Shown here one piece after another: positions 1 to 10,572 of a stretch of 64,000 bases of DNA. Below the pieces are notes generated by a model. That model saw only the letters and a list, made by a program, of their open reading frames with translations. It did not search any database and was not told where the DNA came from. The DNA is taken from NCBI RefSeq assembly GCF_022023855.1, contig NZ_CP059450.1, positions 124,001 through 188,000 of the forward strand. Reading direction: 5' to 3'. Each line of letters begins with the position of its first letter. Positions within the stretch are counted from its first letter, which is position 1. Made by a program: the position numbers and the translations under genes. This DNA comes from Azospirillum brasilense. Lineage in GTDB: Bacteria > Pseudomonadota > Alphaproteobacteria > Azospirillales > Azospirillaceae.

Positions 1-8
1 AAGCAGGC

Positions 9-30
9 AGGGCTTGTATAGCCCTTTTTT
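9..30 (+). terminator. Intrinsic terminator of an upstream gene
   Basis: A 6-bp stem (AGGGCT / AGCCCT, 5-nt loop) is followed directly by a run of T. It would end a plus-strand transcript entering from the left of the window. Confidence 0.6.
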
Positions 31-144
31 CACCTCCGGTACCTTGGTGTGAGCGCGTGGACACAAATCAATGCCATTCGTGGGCTTTCGCTGGGACGTG
101 AAACCGGGTTAAGATGACTCCCTTAAGCATGGCGGGGAGGAGAC

Positions 145-1173
145 GTGGACCTTCAGGTGCACAGTGAACGGCAGAACGACACCGGACGGTTGCGTTCGTC
201 GGCCCCTGCGCGCCCGGTCTTCGCGGCCCTCGATCTCGGAACCAACAATTGCCGCCTGCTGATCGCACGCCCGATTCCCGGCGGCTTTCGCGTCATCGAT
301 GCCTTCTCCCGGATCGTCCGGCTGGGCGAGGGGTTGACCCGCAACGACCGGCTGTCCGACTCGGCGATGGAGCGCACCCTCGCCGCCCTGAGGATCTGCG
401 GGTCCAAGATCGAGCGTCGCGGCGTCACCGCGGCGCGTGCGGTGGCGACCGAAGCGTGCCGCCGCGCCCGGAACTGCAGCGAGTTCGTCGATGCGGTGGA
501 GCGGGAGACCGGCATCGCCATCGAGATCATCTCCAGCCAGGAGGAAGGGCGCCTTGCGCTCGCCGGCTGCGCGTCCCTGCTCGATCCGAACGTCCCCTAT
601 GCCGTGGTGTTCGACATCGGCGGCGGCTCGACCGAGCTGATGTGGCTGGCGGTGGAGCGCGGGCGGCCTCCGCGCATCCTCGACCAGACGTCCATCCAGT
701 GCGGCGTCATCGGCCTGACCGAGCAGTTTGGCGGCGCGGACGCCGACCGCGGCATGTACCGGCGCATGGTGGAGGAGGTGGCGTCGGCCATCGCCTCCTT
801 CGAGGCGCGCAACGGCATCCGGGAACGGGTGCTCGCCGGGCAGGTGCAGATGCTCGGCACCTCCGGCACGGTGACAACGCTGGCCGGGGTGCATCTCGGC
901 CTCTGCCGCTACGACCGGCGGGCCGTGGACGGCAGCTTTCTGCGCATCGACCACGCCCGCGCGGTCATCGAACGTCTCGTCGCGCTGGACTTCGACGGGC
1001 GGGCGCGGCATCCCTGCATCGGACAGGACCGCGCGGATCTGGTGATCGCCGGATGCGCGGTGCTGGACGCGCTGTGCGACTGTTGGCCGGTGGAGCGCCT
1101 GCGCATCGCCGACCGCGGCCTGCGCGAGGGCATCCTCGTGGAGCTGATCGGGTCGACACGGCAGATCTATTAA
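145..1173 (+). CDS. Ppx/GppA family exopolyphosphatase
   Basis: A cytoplasmic phosphatase of the ASKHA fold that removes terminal phosphate from polyphosphate or pppGpp. The phosphate-1 motif ALDLGTNNCRLL lies near residues 28-39, the phosphate-binding FDIGGGSTEL near 155-164 and GTSGTVTTLAG near 237-247, all in the expected order. At 342 residues it is the short single-module form common in alphaproteobacteria. The GTG start is chosen because GGGGAGGAG sits just upstream. The gene is followed 14 bp later by rlmE, so the two are probably co-transcribed. The family is clear; whether polyphosphate or pppGpp is the main substrate cannot be told from sequence. Confidence 0.9.
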   Translation: MDLQVHSERQNDTGRLRSSAPARPVFAALDLGTNNCRLLIARPIPGGFRVIDAFSRIVRLGEGLTRNDRLSDSAMERTLAALRICGSKIERRGVTAARAVATEACRRARNCSEFVDAVERETGIAIEIISSQEEGRLALAGCASLLDPNVPYAVVFDIGGGSTELMWLAVERGRPPRILDQTSIQCGVIGLTEQFGGADADRGMYRRMVEEVASAIASFEARNGIRERVLAGQVQMLGTSGTVTTLAGVHLGLCRYDRRAVDGSFLRIDHARAVIERLVALDFDGRARHPCIGQDRADLVIAGCAVLDALCDCWPVERLRIADRGLREGILVELIGSTRQIY

Positions 1174-1187
1174 GGAAATGTGAGACC

Positions 1188-1898
1188 ATGGTTGGAAAGC
1201 CTCCGTCCTCCTCGACGCCGGGTGGGCGCCGCGCCACCGTCCGCGTGAAGTCCGCGGCCAAGCGCACCACCTCCTCGGCCCGCTGGCTGGAGCGGCATCT
1301 GAACGACCCTTACGTGCACGAGGCGACGAAGCGCGGCTTCCGCTCCCGCGCCGCCTTCAAGCTGCTTCAACTGGACGAGAAGTTCCATCTGCTGGGGCCG
1401 GGCAAGCGCGTGGTCGACCTCGGCGCCGCTCCCGGCGGCTGGACCCAGGTGGCGGTGGACAAGGTGCAGACCGCGCGCGAGGGCTGGAAGGTCGTCGGGC
1501 TGGACATCCTGCCCATGGACCCGGTGCCCGGCGCCACCACCATGCAGGCCGACTTCCTGGAGGAAGGCGCCGCCGAGCGGCTGAAAGAGGCGCTGGGCGG
1601 CCCCGCCGACGTGGTGCTGAGCGACATGGCGGCGCCGACCATCGGGCATCAGTCCACCGACCATCTGCGCATCATGGCGCTGGCCGAGGCCGCCTACGAC
1701 TTCGCGGAGGAGGTGCTGGCACCCGGCGGGGCGTTCGTCGCCAAGCTGTTCCAGGGCGGGGCGGAGAAGTCGCTGCTGGAGCGGCTGAAGCGCGACTTCG
1801 CCACGGTGCGCCACGCCAAGCCGCCGGCCAGCCGCGCGGAATCCTCCGAAACCTATGTGGTCGCCACCGGTTTCCGTGGGGCCAACGCGAACGACTAG
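1188..1898 (+). CDS. rlmE: 23S rRNA 2'-O-ribose uridine methyltransferase RlmE (FtsJ/RrmJ)
   Basis: An S-adenosylmethionine-dependent enzyme that methylates a uridine in the A-loop of 23S rRNA. The protein has 236 residues with a basic N-terminal tail, then RSRAAFKL (first catalytic Lys), the SAM-binding motif VDLGAAPGGWTQ, SDMAAP (catalytic Asp), FVAKLFQG (second Lys) and RAESSETYVVA (catalytic Glu), giving the complete K-D-K-E set. The frame stays open far upstream through the phosphatase gene, but that part is a shadow. The ATG at 1188, 14 bp after the phosphatase stop, fits the family length and N-terminus. Confidence 0.93.
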   Translation: MVGKPPSSSTPGGRRATVRVKSAAKRTTSSARWLERHLNDPYVHEATKRGFRSRAAFKLLQLDEKFHLLGPGKRVVDLGAAPGGWTQVAVDKVQTAREGWKVVGLDILPMDPVPGATTMQADFLEEGAAERLKEALGGPADVVLSDMAAPTIGHQSTDHLRIMALAEAAYDFAEEVLAPGGAFVAKLFQGGAEKSLLERLKRDFATVRHAKPPASRAESSETYVVATGFRGANAND

Positions 1899-1987
1899 GT
1901 TGAGCTCCGGCTGCGGCCCGTTCGCGCAGGTCATGGCTGGCTTGCGCGGATGAGGCCCGGCACACGACAGTTTGTGGTTCAGGCGCC

Positions 1988-3541
<1,554 letters not shown>

Positions 3542-3569
3542 TCAGCCGTTCCTTGGAGTGAGGTTCGAG

Positions 3570-3600
3570 AAGGCGAGGGGGCGTTCCCCTCGCCTTTTTC
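3570..3600 (+). terminator. Intrinsic terminator of guaB
   Basis: A perfect 11-bp GC-rich stem (AAGGCGAGGGG / CCCCTCGCCTT, 5-nt loop) with a T-run follows the guaB stop by about 30 bp. It also lies just outside the 3' end of the convergent methyltransferase gene, so it may serve both. Confidence 0.85.
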
Positions 3601-3611
3601 ATGTCCGCGTT

Positions 3612-4373
3612 TCAGCGGTTGGCGGCGAAGTGGCTGAACAGTGCCACGCTCGCCGCGACGGTGGCGTTGAGGGATTCCACGGCGCCCGTGGTCGGGATCG
3701 ACAGGCGCTGGACGGGCAGAGTAGCGGGCACGCCCTGGCCTTCCTCGCCCAGGACGAGACGGACGTCGTGCGGCCAGCGGAAGGCCGCCATGTCGGCGCC
3801 CCCGGCGTCCAGGGCGACCATCGGTCCGGCGGCCCGCGTCACATCCTCCCATCGGCCGCCGCGCAACAGGGTCAGCTCGAACTGGGCGTTCGACGCGGCG
3901 CGCAGACATTTGGGGTGGTAGGGGTGCGCCGCTCCATCGAGCAGGATCACCCGCCGGGCGCCGAAGGCGGCGGCGCTGCGCAGCAGGGCGCCGAGGTTGT
4001 TGGGATCGCCGAGCGCGCAGATCAGCTCCAGCCCTTGCGGCGATTGCGACAGGTCGATTGACGGCGTGTCCGGCACCGTGCCGACGAGCAGGGGGAAGCC
4101 GGTGCCGGAGGCGTCCAGCGTGCGGAACAGGGCGGGAGCGAGTTGGACAATCTCCAGCCCAGCGGGAAGGCGCCAGCCCTCGGCCTGCGCCGGATCGGTG
4201 ACGAGCAGGGTGGAAAAGCGGTCCGGCCAGCGGGCCAGCGCCTCCGGCACCGTCTTCAGCCCGGCCAGCAGGAACTTGCCCTGTTTTTTCAGGCCGCGGC
4301 TTTCCAGCAGCGACTCCCACAGCTTGAACTGCGGATTCTGCAGGCTTTCGATCAGGCGCGGCGGGCGGGTCAT
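3612..4373 (-). CDS. TrmH/SpoU family RNA 2'-O-methyltransferase
   Basis: A SPOUT-fold SAM-dependent methyltransferase acting on rRNA or tRNA ribose. The 253-residue protein begins with an RNA-binding substrate domain (SLQNPQFKLWESLLESR, about residues 10-26). The SpoU domain follows, with motif 1 ALGDPNNLGALLRSAAAFGA near 140, motif 2 LVLGEEGQGVP near 206 and motif 3 IPTTGAVESLNATVAASVAL near 225. The invariant motif-1 Asn/Arg and motif-3 Asn are present. It is transcribed toward guaB and shares the intergenic terminator region. The modified nucleotide cannot be assigned from sequence; an RlmB- or TsnR-like role is possible. Confidence 0.88.
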   Translation of the reverse strand: MTRPPRLIESLQNPQFKLWESLLESRGLKKQGKFLLAGLKTVPEALARWPDRFSTLLVTDPAQAEGWRLPAGLEIVQLAPALFRTLDASGTGFPLLVGTVPDTPSIDLSQSPQGLELICALGDPNNLGALLRSAAAFGARRVILLDGAAHPYHPKCLRAASNAQFELTLLRGGRWEDVTRAAGPMVALDAGGADMAAFRWPHDVRLVLGEEGQGVPATLPVQRLSIPTTGAVESLNATVAASVALFSHFAANR

Positions 4374-4514
4374 GCGGGGCAGGCTTTCCAGGGCGGGCGT
4401 TCGTCGTGATCGCGGACCTTACGGCGCGGGGCGCCGCGATGGGAAGGCCGATCCGTCGCCTCCCATTCTCCCGCCGTCGCGCGGCTGCTATCATCGCGGA
4501 ACCACGGAAAGGCG

Positions 4515-4772
4515 ATGCCCATCATGCTTGCGCTGCGGCCCAACTGCGAATGCTGCGACCGGGATCTGCCCCCGGACTCCCGCGATGCCTACATCTGCTC
4601 CTTCGAATGCACCTTCTGCGGCGATTGCCGGGATGAGGTGCTGAAGGGACATTGTCCGAACTGCGGGGGTGAACTGGTGCGGCGGCCCGTCCGCCCGGCG
4701 GCGAAGCTGGCCAACAACCCGGCGTCCACGCAACGGGTGCTCAAGGCCGGCGGCTGCGCCTCCGCCTTTTGA
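4515..4772 (+). CDS. DUF1272 zinc-ribbon-like small protein
   Basis: An 85-residue cysteine-rich protein. Its pattern (NCECCDRDLP, ICSFECTFCGDCRDEVL, HCPNCGGELVRRP) holds nine cysteines in CxxC-type pairs and matches the DUF1272 family, thought to bind metal but without known function. The ATG at 4515 follows GGAAAGG; an ATG at 4524 is an alternative start. It stands alone, divergent from the SpoU gene and convergent with the acetyltransferase downstream. Confidence 0.85.
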   Translation: MPIMLALRPNCECCDRDLPPDSRDAYICSFECTFCGDCRDEVLKGHCPNCGGELVRRPVRPAAKLANNPASTQRVLKAGGCASAF

Positions 4773-4779
4773 AAGGCGC

Positions 4780-5304
4780 TCAATCCAGGCGCCGGCCCAG
4801 GAACAGCAGCGGCCCCCGCTGGATCGCCGTGGTGAAGCCGGCACGCTGGTAGAAAGCGACGTTCCGCGCGAAGACCCCGGTCACCAGATGCAGGCCAGGC
4901 AGGCCATCGGCGCGGCAGTCTTCCGCGAAGCGGTCCACCAGCGCCCGCCCGATCCCATGATCACGGAAGCCGGGCCGGACGTTGACGTGGAGATGGGCGG
5001 GAAAGGCGGCGAAGCGGTCGGTGAAGACCTCGTACTTCGGAATGATGCGGGCGAGATCCACCGCCCCGGCGCTGTCCTTGCAGCCGGTCAGATAGCCGAT
5101 GACGGTGCCGTTGTCATCCAAGGCGAACCACACGTCGTTCGGTGCCCGCTCCACATACCAGCCCGTCCAAGTGCGGAAGAAGGCCGCGCGCTCCTCCGCC
5201 GAGGCGAAGTCCTTGCGCAGCGTGGACAGGAAGAAGATGTCCTCCAGCGCGGCGAGGGCGGCCCCGCGGTCGGGCAGGGCGGACAGACGAACCAGCATCG
5301 ACAA
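4780..5304 (-). CDS. GNAT family N-acetyltransferase
   Basis: A 174-residue acetyl-CoA-dependent acetyltransferase. The acetyl-CoA binding segment reads LHVNVRPGFRDHGIGRAL (about residues 106-123), carrying the V-x-P-x-x-R/Q-x-x-G-x-G/A motif in the form VRPGFRDHGIGRAL, and the C-terminal NVAFYQRAGF strand-turn is typical. It lies 7 bp beyond the mltA stop on the same strand but reads as the downstream partner of mltA, so both may be on one transcript. The acyl acceptor is unknown. A start at the second Met (5298) is equally possible. Confidence 0.8.
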   Translation of the reverse strand: MSMLVRLSALPDRGAALAALEDIFFLSTLRKDFASAEERAAFFRTWTGWYVERAPNDVWFALDDNGTVIGYLTGCKDSAGAVDLARIIPKYEVFTDRFAAFPAHLHVNVRPGFRDHGIGRALVDRFAEDCRADGLPGLHLVTGVFARNVAFYQRAGFTTAIQRGPLLFLGRRLD

Positions 5305-5311
5305 CCAGACC

Positions 5312-6478
5312 TCAGCGGCGTTGCGCCAGCGTGAAGGACGTGGTGCGCGGTGCTAGCATTGTGTAGCGGCCCTTGGCCTTCATCACGCCGGCGCCCTCGG
5401 CGGCCTCCGCCCCATGACCCCAGAACAGGTCGCCGCGCACCGCCCCCTTGATGGCACCACCGGTGTCCTGGGCGACGACGATGCGCTTGATCTCGCCCTG
5501 CGGCACCGGGGCCTCGCGTACGTCCAGCCACAGCGGCACGCCCAGCGGGACGTAGCCGGGGTCCACGGCGAGGCTGCGGCCCGCCGTCAGTTCCATGTTG
5601 CGCGCGCCGCGGGCGCCAACATCCGAGCGGAGCTGGAAGAAGACGTAGGACGGGTTCATGTTCATCACCCGCCGGGCCTCGCCGGGATGCTCGGTCAGCC
5701 AGCGGCGGATCAGCGGCATGGTCACCTGCTCCGGCGTGGCGTAGCCGATGTCGATCAGGTGCCGCCCGATGGGGACGTAGCGGTGGCCGTTCTGCCCGCC
5801 GTAGCCCAGAGCCACCACCGACCCGTCGGTCATCCGCACCCGGCCCGATCCCTGGATTTCCAGGAAGAAGGCGTCGATGGGGTCGTCCACCCACAGGATC
5901 TCCAGCCCCTTGCCCTTCAGCGCGCCGTCGGTGATGCGGGCGCGGCTGGGCAGGCCACGCTTGGTCCGCTTGGGCGCCTTGTAAAGGGGAACGTTGTAGC
6001 GCTCGGTCCGGGTCCAGCTGCCGCGCAGCTCGACTTCGTAATAGCCGGTGAACAGCCCTTCCTGCCCCTCGGACAGGGCGACGGGGGTGAAGTGATCCTC
6101 GAAGAAGCGGCGGGCGGTTTCCGGCTGGGCGTCGGGCAGGCCGCGCAGCGCCTCGCAGATCGGGCGCCAGTCCGAGGTGGTGCCGGCGGCGGGGTTGGGA
6201 CCGAGCGGCTTGCCGGCGGGCTGAGCCGCCACCCAGCGGCAGGTGCGCTGCAACGCGGGCAGGGCCTGCGCGTGGTCGTCGTCGATCCAGCCCGGCAGGC
6301 CGCGGAAGTCCGCGGAGACCTTCTCCATCCCCGGCCGCCAGGACGCCGCGGTGACGCCGCCGCCCGGTCCCGAACCGGTCGCCGCGTCGCCGGCACAGCC
6401 CGCCAGCAGGCCGAACGCAAGAAGGGTGGAGACGCGCGCCACCGCACGCGCCATGACACTGCTGACCGCAGCCGCCAT
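5312..6478 (-). CDS. mltA: Membrane-bound lytic murein transglycosylase A (MltA)
   Basis: It cleaves the glycan strands of peptidoglycan to 1,6-anhydro products at the outer membrane. The N-terminus is a lipoprotein signal ending in LLAGC. The MltA double-psi barrel follows (GLFTGYYEVELRGS, GLEILWVDDPIDAFFLEIQG, then GYATPEQVTMPLIRRW), and the C-terminal 3D domain has VVAQDTGGAIKGAVRGDLFW with its Asp residues. The frame is open to 6604, but starts at 6478 or 6454 give a normal signal peptide; from 6454 the lipid Cys would be residue 20. The downstream acetyltransferase is 7 bp away. The gene is divergent from the RsmB-type methyltransferase. Confidence 0.92.
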   Translation of the reverse strand: MAAAVSSVMARAVARVSTLLAFGLLAGCAGDAATGSGPGGGVTAASWRPGMEKVSADFRGLPGWIDDDHAQALPALQRTCRWVAAQPAGKPLGPNPAAGTTSDWRPICEALRGLPDAQPETARRFFEDHFTPVALSEGQEGLFTGYYEVELRGSWTRTERYNVPLYKAPKRTKRGLPSRARITDGALKGKGLEILWVDDPIDAFFLEIQGSGRVRMTDGSVVALGYGGQNGHRYVPIGRHLIDIGYATPEQVTMPLIRRWLTEHPGEARRVMNMNPSYVFFQLRSDVGARGARNMELTAGRSLAVDPGYVPLGVPLWLDVREAPVPQGEIKRIVVAQDTGGAIKGAVRGDLFWGHGAEAAEGAGVMKAKGRYTMLAPRTTSFTLAQRR

Positions 6479-6755
6479 CGCGGACCCCGCACCAAGATTC
6501 AAGGAAGACGATAAAGACGAGGGATGGCTGGACTTGCCGCGGCCAAGATGGCTCGAACAAGAACAACTACCCCTTTTTTGCCTCATTCGCAGGATTGCGG
6601 TCAACCGCTCTTCGCGCGGATGGTTTCAATTCGGTCGTCTTGTCACAGGGGCTGCGCCTGGATCGGCGACTCGAAAGGCTGCCGCGCGTGCGCGGGGGAT
6701 GACAAGCGCCCCCCGCTCGGGTTATCGAGCAGGGAATCTATCCGAGGATCATCCC

Positions 6756-8123
6756 ATGACCCCCGCCGCCCGCCTTCAGGCGGTCATCGACCTGCTGACC
6801 GAGATCGACGAAACCCCGCGCCCCGCCGACGCGGTGATGAGCGCCTATTTCCGCGCCCGCCGCTACATCGGGTCGAAAGACCGCACCGCGGTGGCGCAGA
6901 CGGCCTACGCGATCCTGCGGCGGCATGCCCGGCTGTGCTGGTGGCTGGAGCGTCAGGGCCACCCGCCGACCCCGCGCGCCCGCGCGCTCGCCAACGAGAT
7001 CCTGGCCGAGGGCAAGGCCGCGGCGACGGTCAAGGCGCTGTTCGGCGCCACCAAATTCGCCCCGGACCCGCTGGCGCCGGAGGAGGCGAAGCTCGCCAAC
7101 GAGCTGGACACCCACACGCTGGAGCATCCGCAGATGCCGGAAAGCGTGGCCGTGGAATGCCCGCCCTGGGCCGAGGAGCCGATGCGCGCCGCCATGGGCG
7201 ACCGCTTCGCGGTGGAGATGCGGACTCTGCTGGACTCCGCGCCGCTCGACCTGCGCATTAACCCGGTGAAGGCCAACCGCGAGAGCGCGATCAAGGCGCT
7301 GGCCCGCGCCCACATCACCGCGGAGCCGACGCAGTGGTCGCCGCTGGGCCTGCGCGTCCAGGGCCGTCCGCCGCTGGGCACCGTGGACGCCTTCAAGGAC
7401 GGCTTGGTCGAGATCCAGGACGAGGGATCGCAGCTCGTGGCGATCGCGGTGGCGCCGAAGCCGGGGCAGCAGGTGGTGGACTTCTGCGCCGGGGCCGGCG
7501 GCAAGACGCTGGCCATCGCCGCGCTGATGAAGAACAAGGGCCGCGTCGTCGCCTGCGACGTGCTGGCCGGACGTCTGAAGCGCGCCGCCGAGCGGTTCCG
7601 CCGCGCCGGTCTGCACAACATCGAGGCGCACCCGCTGTCCAGCGAGCGCGACCCCTGGGTGAAGCGGCACAAGCGCAAGTTCGACCGTGTGCTGGTCGAT
7701 GCGCCGTGCAGCGGCACCGGCACTTGGCGCCGCAACCCCGACAGCCGCTGGCGCCAGCTCGGCCCCGGCCTGGCGGAACTGGTGCCGCTCCAGGCGAACA
7801 TCCTGGACAGCGCGGCCCGGCTGGTGAAGCCCGGCGGGCGGCTGATCTACGCCACTTGCTCGCTGCTGCCGGAGGAGAACGAGAAGCAGGTGGCCTCCTT
7901 CCTGGAAACCCACCCCGACTTCACCGTTCTGCCGGTCGCCGAGGTCTGGGCGGAGGAGGGGGCGGGCACCCCGCCGGCCGAGGGGCCGTACCTGCGCCTG
8001 ACCCCGGCCCGCCACGACACCGACGGCTTCTTCGCCGCCGTGATGGTGCGCAAGGCGGAGGAGGACGCTGTGGCGGAGGTGGACCAGATGGCCGAGGCTG
8101 ATCCGGCGCCTTCGGAGGGGTAA
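6756..8123 (+). CDS. RsmB/NOP family rRNA cytosine-C5 methyltransferase
   Basis: A class I SAM-dependent methyltransferase that makes 5-methylcytosine in rRNA. Of 455 residues, the first ~130 form a NusB-like RNA-binding domain. The catalytic domain carries VDFCAGAGGKTLAIAALM (SAM motif I, about residue 240), DAPCSGTGTWRRNP (motif IV, PC dipeptide) and YATCSLLPEENEKQV (motif VI with the nucleophile TCS), the two-cysteine signature of the Sun/NSUN family. The ATG at 6756 is chosen over upstream open frame because the family N-terminus starts here. Close relatives are usually named RsmB, but the exact target position is not provable from sequence. Confidence 0.9.
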   Translation: MTPAARLQAVIDLLTEIDETPRPADAVMSAYFRARRYIGSKDRTAVAQTAYAILRRHARLCWWLERQGHPPTPRARALANEILAEGKAAATVKALFGATKFAPDPLAPEEAKLANELDTHTLEHPQMPESVAVECPPWAEEPMRAAMGDRFAVEMRTLLDSAPLDLRINPVKANRESAIKALARAHITAEPTQWSPLGLRVQGRPPLGTVDAFKDGLVEIQDEGSQLVAIAVAPKPGQQVVDFCAGAGGKTLAIAALMKNKGRVVACDVLAGRLKRAAERFRRAGLHNIEAHPLSSERDPWVKRHKRKFDRVLVDAPCSGTGTWRRNPDSRWRQLGPGLAELVPLQANILDSAARLVKPGGRLIYATCSLLPEENEKQVASFLETHPDFTVLPVAEVWAEEGAGTPPAEGPYLRLTPARHDTDGFFAAVMVRKAEEDAVAEVDQMAEADPAPSEG

Positions 8124-8156
8124 CATCGGCGGGGGAGCCTTCCCCGGTGGGATGCG

Positions 8157-9302
8157 TCAGGCCGGCGGTGTGTCGCCGGTCTGCGCGTTTCCGGTTGGCG
8201 GCTTTCCCGCTCCGGCCTTCAGGGCTTCCAGCAGGCCGCTGGCGACCGTGTTCTGGCCTTCGTTGGCGTTTCCGGCAACTGCGCCCAGGACGCCGGTTCC
8301 GCCTTTCGACGCGCCCGACCCAAGCGCCGATTGGAGCATGGACAGCGCCGCCTGCGCGTTGCCAGGGTCGTTCGAAGCTGGCTTGCTGGTATCCGATGGC
8401 GGCGGGCTTTCGGCGGTCGGCTTGTTCGTGACGACTGGCGTCTCCGTGGCAATCTTGCTTTCCGCGGCGGGCGCCAAGGGCGGAGCGACGCCGTCAGCCT
8501 TCGGGGCAGCGGATTTGGGCCCGATGCCGGGAATGTCCACGGTTTCCGCAAATTTCTGGAACGCGTTGCCGAAGACGGTCCGATCGAAGCCGAGTTCCTG
8601 AAGCTTCTGCTCGGCGGCCTCGCCGTCCGGCGCGTACAGTTCCGCGAAGCCAGCGTCTTCCCCCATGGATGCCAGCGCGGATTTGAAGCCTTGCATGTTT
8701 TTCGTGAATCCGCTGGCGTCGCTGAGAATGGCCGTCTGATCGGTCGGCTTTCCATAGGCGCCACGGGTCGCCGCGATCTCGCCCTTGAACGCGTCCCGGA
8801 CCGGCTTCAGGCGTTCGTTCATCTCGTCCGTCGAGATTTCGCCGCGCTGCTGGGCTTCCTGAATCTCCTGGGTTTTGCGCCCGACCTCGGACAGCACGCC
8901 GGACATCCGGCTGCCATAGGCCTGCAGTTTCTGCCAAGCGGCCTCCGAGTCGGCGAGCCGTTGCTTGTCCTCCTCGTCACGGGGGCGTTCGGAGACGTAG
9001 CGGTTGAAGGTCGCCTTGGTCGCCATCGATTTCAGCCCGGTTACGACGTCTTCGGCGCTGATCTCGCCCGAGTTGACGAGTCCTTCCAACATGCCGCGCG
9101 CCTTTGAGTCGAGTTGCTTGAACACATCGGCGGCGGCGCCCTTCAAGGCCTGCCCAAGCTTGCTCAGGGACACGGCATCCGTCTTTTCGCCGCTCCCGAC
9201 GCTTGAAGATTGATGCCCAAAGGAACCGGTTCCGGACTGTACAGGCTTCCAGTATCCGGTGGCGGATAGAGGAAGAGAGGAGCTGATTGTGCTGCTGGTC
9301 AT
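8157..9302 (-). CDS. Uncharacterised protein, member of a paralogous pair
   Basis: I do not recognise this 381-residue protein. There is no signal peptide or membrane segment. The N-terminal ~40 residues are Ser/Thr/Gly-rich. A predicted helical domain (about 45-240) includes SKLGQALKGAAADVFKQL and GFDRTVFGNAFQKFAE, and the last ~130 residues are a Pro/Ala/Lys-rich tail with a small hydrophobic helix. The helical domain matches the broken gene just upstream in gene order: ALKG...VFxxL, then GEISAEDVVTGL against GTLTGDEVAKGL. AGGAGG precedes the ATG. The upstream region is strikingly AT-rich against the rest of the window, as is that of its paralogue, which hints at shared regulation or foreign origin. 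Confidence 0.65.
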   Translation of the reverse strand: MTSSTISSSLPLSATGYWKPVQSGTGSFGHQSSSVGSGEKTDAVSLSKLGQALKGAAADVFKQLDSKARGMLEGLVNSGEISAEDVVTGLKSMATKATFNRYVSERPRDEEDKQRLADSEAAWQKLQAYGSRMSGVLSEVGRKTQEIQEAQQRGEISTDEMNERLKPVRDAFKGEIAATRGAYGKPTDQTAILSDASGFTKNMQGFKSALASMGEDAGFAELYAPDGEAAEQKLQELGFDRTVFGNAFQKFAETVDIPGIGPKSAAPKADGVAPPLAPAAESKIATETPVVTNKPTAESPPPSDTSKPASNDPGNAQAALSMLQSALGSGASKGGTGVLGAVAGNANEGQNTVASGLLEALKAGAGKPPTGNAQTGDTPPA

Positions 9303-9517
9303 TGATCTGCCTCCTGGCCGTCATCGCCCATCATTTCCGGGCATCCGTATGGAGTAGAGGAAAATATTATTTCAAGTTAACGATATCTATACTTTTAAAA
9401 ATTTCAATATTATTGCAAATATGATTGCGTTTCCTTTGGTGATGTAGATTTGTGAAGGGTCTTATTTACTTTTTGTACAATTAATCTATGAGGGAATTGG
9501 CGGCGAAAGACATGAGC

Positions 9518-10200
9518 CTAACGGTAATCGAAGGCCCCATTGCCGATCAGACGACGGACGGCGTCGCCGAAGGCGGCAAACGGACTCAGGTTGATGCCGA
9601 AATCGGCGATCTTCTTTGACGCATCGTCGCCACCATCCTCAACGGCGAGGAAGTAGGCGTTGGCCTGAGCGTCCCTGCTCGTCGCCGGGGAGGGCGATGC
9701 CGAAGATTTGTCGACGCGGATCGGGGAATTGTCCGGCTGTGTCGGCGTGTCGGCGTGTCGGACCGGCGCTGGCCGCGCTGAAGGAGCACCGCTCCGCCGA
9801 GAGCGCGGTTGGCGGCCTCCGAATCGAAATCGACGGTGGCGACATCGACACCGGACTGCGCGAAGCCGATGCGTTTCAGACGTGTCGTCAAACCCTTCGC
9901 CACCTCATCGCCGGTCAGAGTGCCGGCGCGCACGGCGTCGTCCAGTTTCCGACGGTCCTCGTCGCCCAGCGCCTCGTTGAACATCGTAAGAGCATTGCCT
10001 TTTAGGGCCGTTGCCAGAGCGCTGAGATCCACGCTGTCGTTGGCTCCGCCATTTCGGACGGTCGTCGTGGCAATGGAAGGTGTCGATGTGTTCGTTGAGC
10101 GCGATGCCGATCCAGTGCGGAAATATGCGGGAACATCGGCGGGTGATGTGACGCTTGTCGGAGCCATTGGAAAACTCCATTGATCGATGGTCGATGTCAT
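9518..10200 (-). pseudogene. Frameshifted paralogue of the 8157-9302 gene
   Basis: From the ATG at 10200 the frame encodes a Ser/Thr-rich N-terminus and the helical motifs ALATALKGNALTMFNEAL and GTLTGDEVAKGL, like its neighbour. After about residue 125 the frame turns Arg/His/Pro-rich, while a different frame carries protein-like sequence (ANAYFLAVEDGG, then FGINLSPFAAFGDAVRRL) resembling the paralogue's C-terminal helices and ending in a stop at 9518-9520. The switch falls at an 8-bp tandem repeat (9739-9761). Removing one 8-bp unit joins the two halves into a continuous reading frame of about 224 codons. It is therefore a frameshifted gene, possibly phase-variable. Confidence 0.65.
9739..9761. 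repeat. 8-bp tandem repeat at the frameshift site
   Basis: GTGTCGGC occurs twice followed by a third copy lacking the last base (23 bp). The unit is not a multiple of three, so gain or loss of one copy changes the reading frame of the gene on the minus strand. Confidence 0.8.
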
Positions 10201-10572
10201 CGTGGTAGGAAATAGATATTTTTGACCTGTTGATTTAAAAGTTTCAGCGAAGATCAATAATGAAATATTAAAGTTCGAGTCCGAAGCATTCGCTCGATAA
10301 TGAACTATACGAATACTGGGGTATGAGGTGGGTATTTGGTGTCCGGACTCGCGTCGGAAGGTGACCGTTGGCGACCCGCTAAGAATTTGGCGAAACCAAC
10401 ATGGTAAGAGAGATCGATGGTGGGCCGAAAAATCGGCGAATGCGCGGCGGCCCGAGAAAGGACGAGCGCCGCCACTCATGCGGGGACACACGGACCGGCC
10501 TGCTGATTTCGTGCGGGTCAGAGCGCGAGGTTTGCGGCTAGGGTGCAACCTTTCCCCGCATGTTGGAGCGCA
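10201..10572. other. Gene-free interval, AT-rich on its left side
   Basis: No convincing gene is seen. The first ~120 bp are AT-rich and probably hold the promoter of the minus-strand paralogue. The rest is GC-rich and leads to the permease gene; GGAG precedes that start. Confidence 0.5.
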
